Positions 6,410 to 8,560 of a stretch of 8,560 nucleotides of DNA are shown piece after piece (position 1 is the first letter of the stretch; every line of letters starts with the position of its first letter). The notes beneath the pieces were generated by a model. That model searched no databases. It was given only the letters and a program-made list of their open reading frames with translations, and was not told the DNA's origin. Made by a program: the position numbers and the translations under genes. The stretch lies in contig DATLUC010000008.1 in NCBI GenBank assembly GCA_035533335.1, positions 1-8,560 of the forward strand, given 5' to 3'. This DNA comes from DATKSS01 sp035533335 (lineage in GTDB: Bacteria > Chloroflexota > Dormibacteria > Dormibacterales > Dormibacteraceae).

Positions 6410-8313
6410 TCGCGCGCTCGCTGATCAGCCCTTTCGATCTCCATCTCTTCAACGAGGGCACGCACAGTCACCTCTTCGACAAGCTCGGCGCCCACGTGTC
6501 GAGCCAGCCCGATGGCACCTATTTCGCGGTCTGGGCGCCGAATGCCGACTCGGTGAGCGTGATCGGAGACTTCAACAACTGGGACAAAGAGGCAAACGGC
6601 CTGTACCCGCGCGAGCAGTCGGGCATCTGGGAGGGATTCATACCGGGCGTCAAGCACGGAGCCCTATACAAGTACTACGTCCATTCGCGCGTTACGCACG
6701 CGGGCGCCGACAAGGCAGACCCGTTCGCCGCCTTCTCGGAGGCGCCTCCGCGCCAGGCATCGATCGTGTGGGACCTCTCCTACCAATGGGGCGACGACGG
6801 CTGGATGTCCAACCGCCGGGCCGCCAACGGGCGCCAGGCGCCATGGACCGTCTATGAGATGCACATCGGCTCATGGATGCGCGTCCCCGAGGAACAGAAC
6901 CGATCGCTCACCTATCGCGAGCTCGCTCCGCGCCTCGCCGACTACGTGAGCCGCATGGGATTCACCCACGTGGAGTTCATGCCGGTGATGGAGCACCCGT
7001 TCTATGGGTCGTGGGGCTACCAGGTCACCGGCTACTTCGCACCCACATCGCGTTACGGCACGCCGCAGGACTTCATGTTCCTCGTCGACTACCTGCACCA
7101 GAGCGGTATCGGCGTGATCCTCGACTGGGTCCCTTCGCACTTCCCCGCCGATGAGTTTGGCCTGCAGAACTTCGACGGCACGCACCTGTTCGAGCACGCC
7201 GACCCGCGGCTTGGCGTGCATCCCGACTGGGGCAGCTCGATCTTTAACTATGGCCGCAACGAAGTTCGCGGATTCCTCTTGAGCAGCGCACTGTGCTGGC
7301 TCGACCGCTACCACGCGGACGGCCTCAGGGTCGACGCGGTGGCCTCGATGCTGTACCTCGACTACTCCCGCAAACACGGTGAGTGGATCGCGAACAAGTT
7401 CGGCGGCAACGAGAACCTCGAAGCGGTCGATTTCCTGCGTCGCTTCAACATCGAGGTGTACAAGGAGCAGCCCGAGATCCAGACGGTGGCCGAGGAATCG
7501 ACTTCGTGGCCGCAGGTTTCCCGCCCGACCTATGTCGGCGGTCTCGGGTTCGGCATGAAGTGGGACATGGGCTGGATGCACGACATGCTCGGCTACATGT
7601 CACAGGAACCGGTCCATCGCAAGTTCCACCACCAGGAGTTGACCTTCCGGATGCTCTACGCGTTCGGCGAGAACTTCATGCTGCCGCTGTCTCACGACGA
7701 GGTCGTGCACGGCAAGGGCTCGTTGCTCGCGAAGATGCCAGGCGACGATTGGCAGAAATTCGCCAACCTGCGCCTCCTGTACGGCTACATGTATGCGCAG
7801 CCGGGCAAGAAGCTGCTGTTCATGGGCGGCGAGTTTGGGCAATGGCGCGAATGGGACCACGAGCAGAGCCTCGACTGGCACCTGCTCGACAACCCGATGC
7901 ACGGCGGCCTGCGCTTGTGGGTGGGCGACCTGAATCGGGTGCTCCGCGAAGAGAAGGCCCTCCACGAGATGGACTTCGAGCCCGGTGGGTTTTCCTGGAT
8001 CGACTGCACTGACGCCGACCAGAGCGTGGTCAGCCTCATCCGGCGCGGCCGGCTCGCCTCGGACCTGGTGGTCGGGATCTTCAACTTCACACCGGTCCCG
8101 CGGCACAACTATCAGATCGGTGTCCCGCAGGCCGGCTGGTGGAGAGAGCTTCTGAACGGCGACGCGCCGGTCTACGGAGGCAGCGGGCAGGGCAACCTCG
8201 GTGGCGTGGAGGCCGTGCCGGTGAGCATGCACGGTCACCGGCACAGCCTGACCTTGACCCTGCCGCCGCTGGCCGCGCTGTTCCTCAAGCCGGATCCCGA
8301 GGTAGGTGGCTAA
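6406..8313 (+). CDS. glgB: 1,4-alpha-glucan branching enzyme
   Basis: Cuts an alpha-1,4-glucan chain and re-attaches it through an alpha-1,6 link, creating new non-reducing ends for GlgE to extend. It is 635 aa. The N-terminal CBM48 module carries GTYFAVWAP (37-45) and GDFNNWD ending at residue 60. The GH13 barrel shows WGYQVTGYFAPTSRYGTP, ILDWVPSHFP, nucleophile Asp310 in GLRVDAVASMLYLDYSR, general acid Glu363 in TVAEEST, His430-Asp431 in LSHDEVVHGKGS, and MGGEFGQWREW. A C-terminal beta domain ends the protein. It is about 100 residues shorter than the 730-aa actinobacterial and E. coli enzymes because the extra N-terminal N1 domain is absent; this is a normal short GlgB form, not a truncation. 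GTG 6406 overlaps the preceding stop by four bases, which fixes the start and suggests translational coupling. The gene closes the glgE, treS-mak, glgB set. Confidence is very high. Confidence 0.97.
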   Translation: MIARSLISPFDLHLFNEGTHSHLFDKLGAHVSSQPDGTYFAVWAPNADSVSVIGDFNNWDKEANGLYPREQSGIWEGFIPGVKHGALYKYYVHSRVTHAGADKADPFAAFSEAPPRQASIVWDLSYQWGDDGWMSNRRAANGRQAPWTVYEMHIGSWMRVPEEQNRSLTYRELAPRLADYVSRMGFTHVEFMPVMEHPFYGSWGYQVTGYFAPTSRYGTPQDFMFLVDYLHQSGIGVILDWVPSHFPADEFGLQNFDGTHLFEHADPRLGVHPDWGSSIFNYGRNEVRGFLLSSALCWLDRYHADGLRVDAVASMLYLDYSRKHGEWIANKFGGNENLEAVDFLRRFNIEVYKEQPEIQTVAEESTSWPQVSRPTYVGGLGFGMKWDMGWMHDMLGYMSQEPVHRKFHHQELTFRMLYAFGENFMLPLSHDEVVHGKGSLLAKMPGDDWQKFANLRLLYGYMYAQPGKKLLFMGGEFGQWREWDHEQSLDWHLLDNPMHGGLRLWVGDLNRVLREEKALHEMDFEPGGFSWIDCTDADQSVVSLIRRGRLASDLVVGIFNFTPVPRHNYQIGVPQAGWWRELLNGDAPVYGGSGQGNLGGVEAVPVSMHGHRHSLTLTLPPLAALFLKPDPEVGG

Positions 8314-8560
8314 GCCGCCCACGCCCGGACCCGACCCGTCACGCCCGGCCTCGGTGGAGTGGAGTCCCCAGCTCGTGCGGATCACCGCCGGGCTGATGCT
8401 CGCGATGCTCGTGGCGGCAATGGACGCGACGATCGTCGCGACCGGTCTCCCCACCATCGGGAAAGACCTCCACGGCCTCTCGCTCTACCCCTGGATCTTC
8501 GCCGGCTACCTGCTGACCAGCACGACCACCGTTCCGCTCTGGGGCCGCCTCGCCGACATC
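8306..8560 (+). CDS. MFS transporter, DHA2 (EmrB/QacA) type, N-terminal fragment
   Basis: The first 85 codons of an inner-membrane drug:proton-antiporter-like transporter, open at the window edge; the family is usually 450-550 aa with 14 membrane segments. After a Pro-rich, Ser-containing cytoplasmic tail of about 22 residues comes a first membrane helix (about 25-46) with the DHA2-type signature MDATIVATGLPTI, then a second helix beginning WIFAGYLLTSTTTVPL and the MFS loop motif GRLAD (80-84). GTG 8306 is the first start after an in-frame TAG at 8303 and overlaps the end of glgB by eight bases; GAGGT lies just upstream (8299-8303) but only two bases from the GTG. GTG 8354 or 8375 would also keep helix 1. 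The overlap suggests cotranscription with glgB, but nothing visible tells the substrate. Confidence 0.88.
   Translation, partial: MAKPPTPGPDPSRPASVEWSPQLVRITAGLMLAMLVAAMDATIVATGLPTIGKDLHGLSLYPWIFAGYLLTSTTTVPLWGRLADI

Noticed and set aside
8314..8400. Possible terminator after glgB
   Set aside because: No convincing stem followed by a T-run is visible, and the transporter gene already begins before the glgB stop.

Overview
The window is a gene-dense, high-GC (roughly two-thirds G+C) bacterial segment with no RNA genes, mobile elements or repeat arrays visible. Its core is three co-directional, overlapping plus-strand genes: glgE (about 1029-3056), a trehalose synthase-maltokinase fusion (3053-6409) and glgB (6406-8313). 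Together they encode the GlgE pathway: trehalose is isomerised to maltose, maltose is phosphorylated to maltose 1-phosphate, GlgE transfers maltosyl units to an alpha-1,4-glucan, and GlgB adds alpha-1,6 branches. The catalytic residues of all three GH13-type domains and the kinase motifs of the maltokinase domain can be read directly and look intact.

On the left, the minus strand carries the N-terminal 328 codons of an aldehyde dehydrogenase related to the Sad/YneI succinate-semialdehyde dehydrogenases. It is divergent from glgE and separated from it by only about 42 bases, and its C-terminus lies beyond base 1. On the right, the first 85 codons of an EmrB/QacA-type (DHA2) major facilitator transporter begin inside the last codons of glgB and run off the window end.

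The plus-strand genes are linked by very short overlaps (GTGA, GTGA, then 8 bases), which suggests one polycistronic, translationally coupled unit. All five starts are called as GTG, and none has a strong Shine-Dalgarno sequence at good spacing. This hints at coupling by reinitiation and at leaderless transcripts.

The organism cannot be fixed from the sequence. High GC, GTG starts, weak Shine-Dalgarno use, and a TreS-Mak fusion next to glgE and glgB fit a soil-type lineage such as Actinomycetota, Chloroflexota or Dormibacterota-like bacteria; this is inference. No wholly novel system was found. The main points of interest are the compact pathway cassette, its overlap architecture, a possible tiny leader ORF before glgE, and the coupled transporter.
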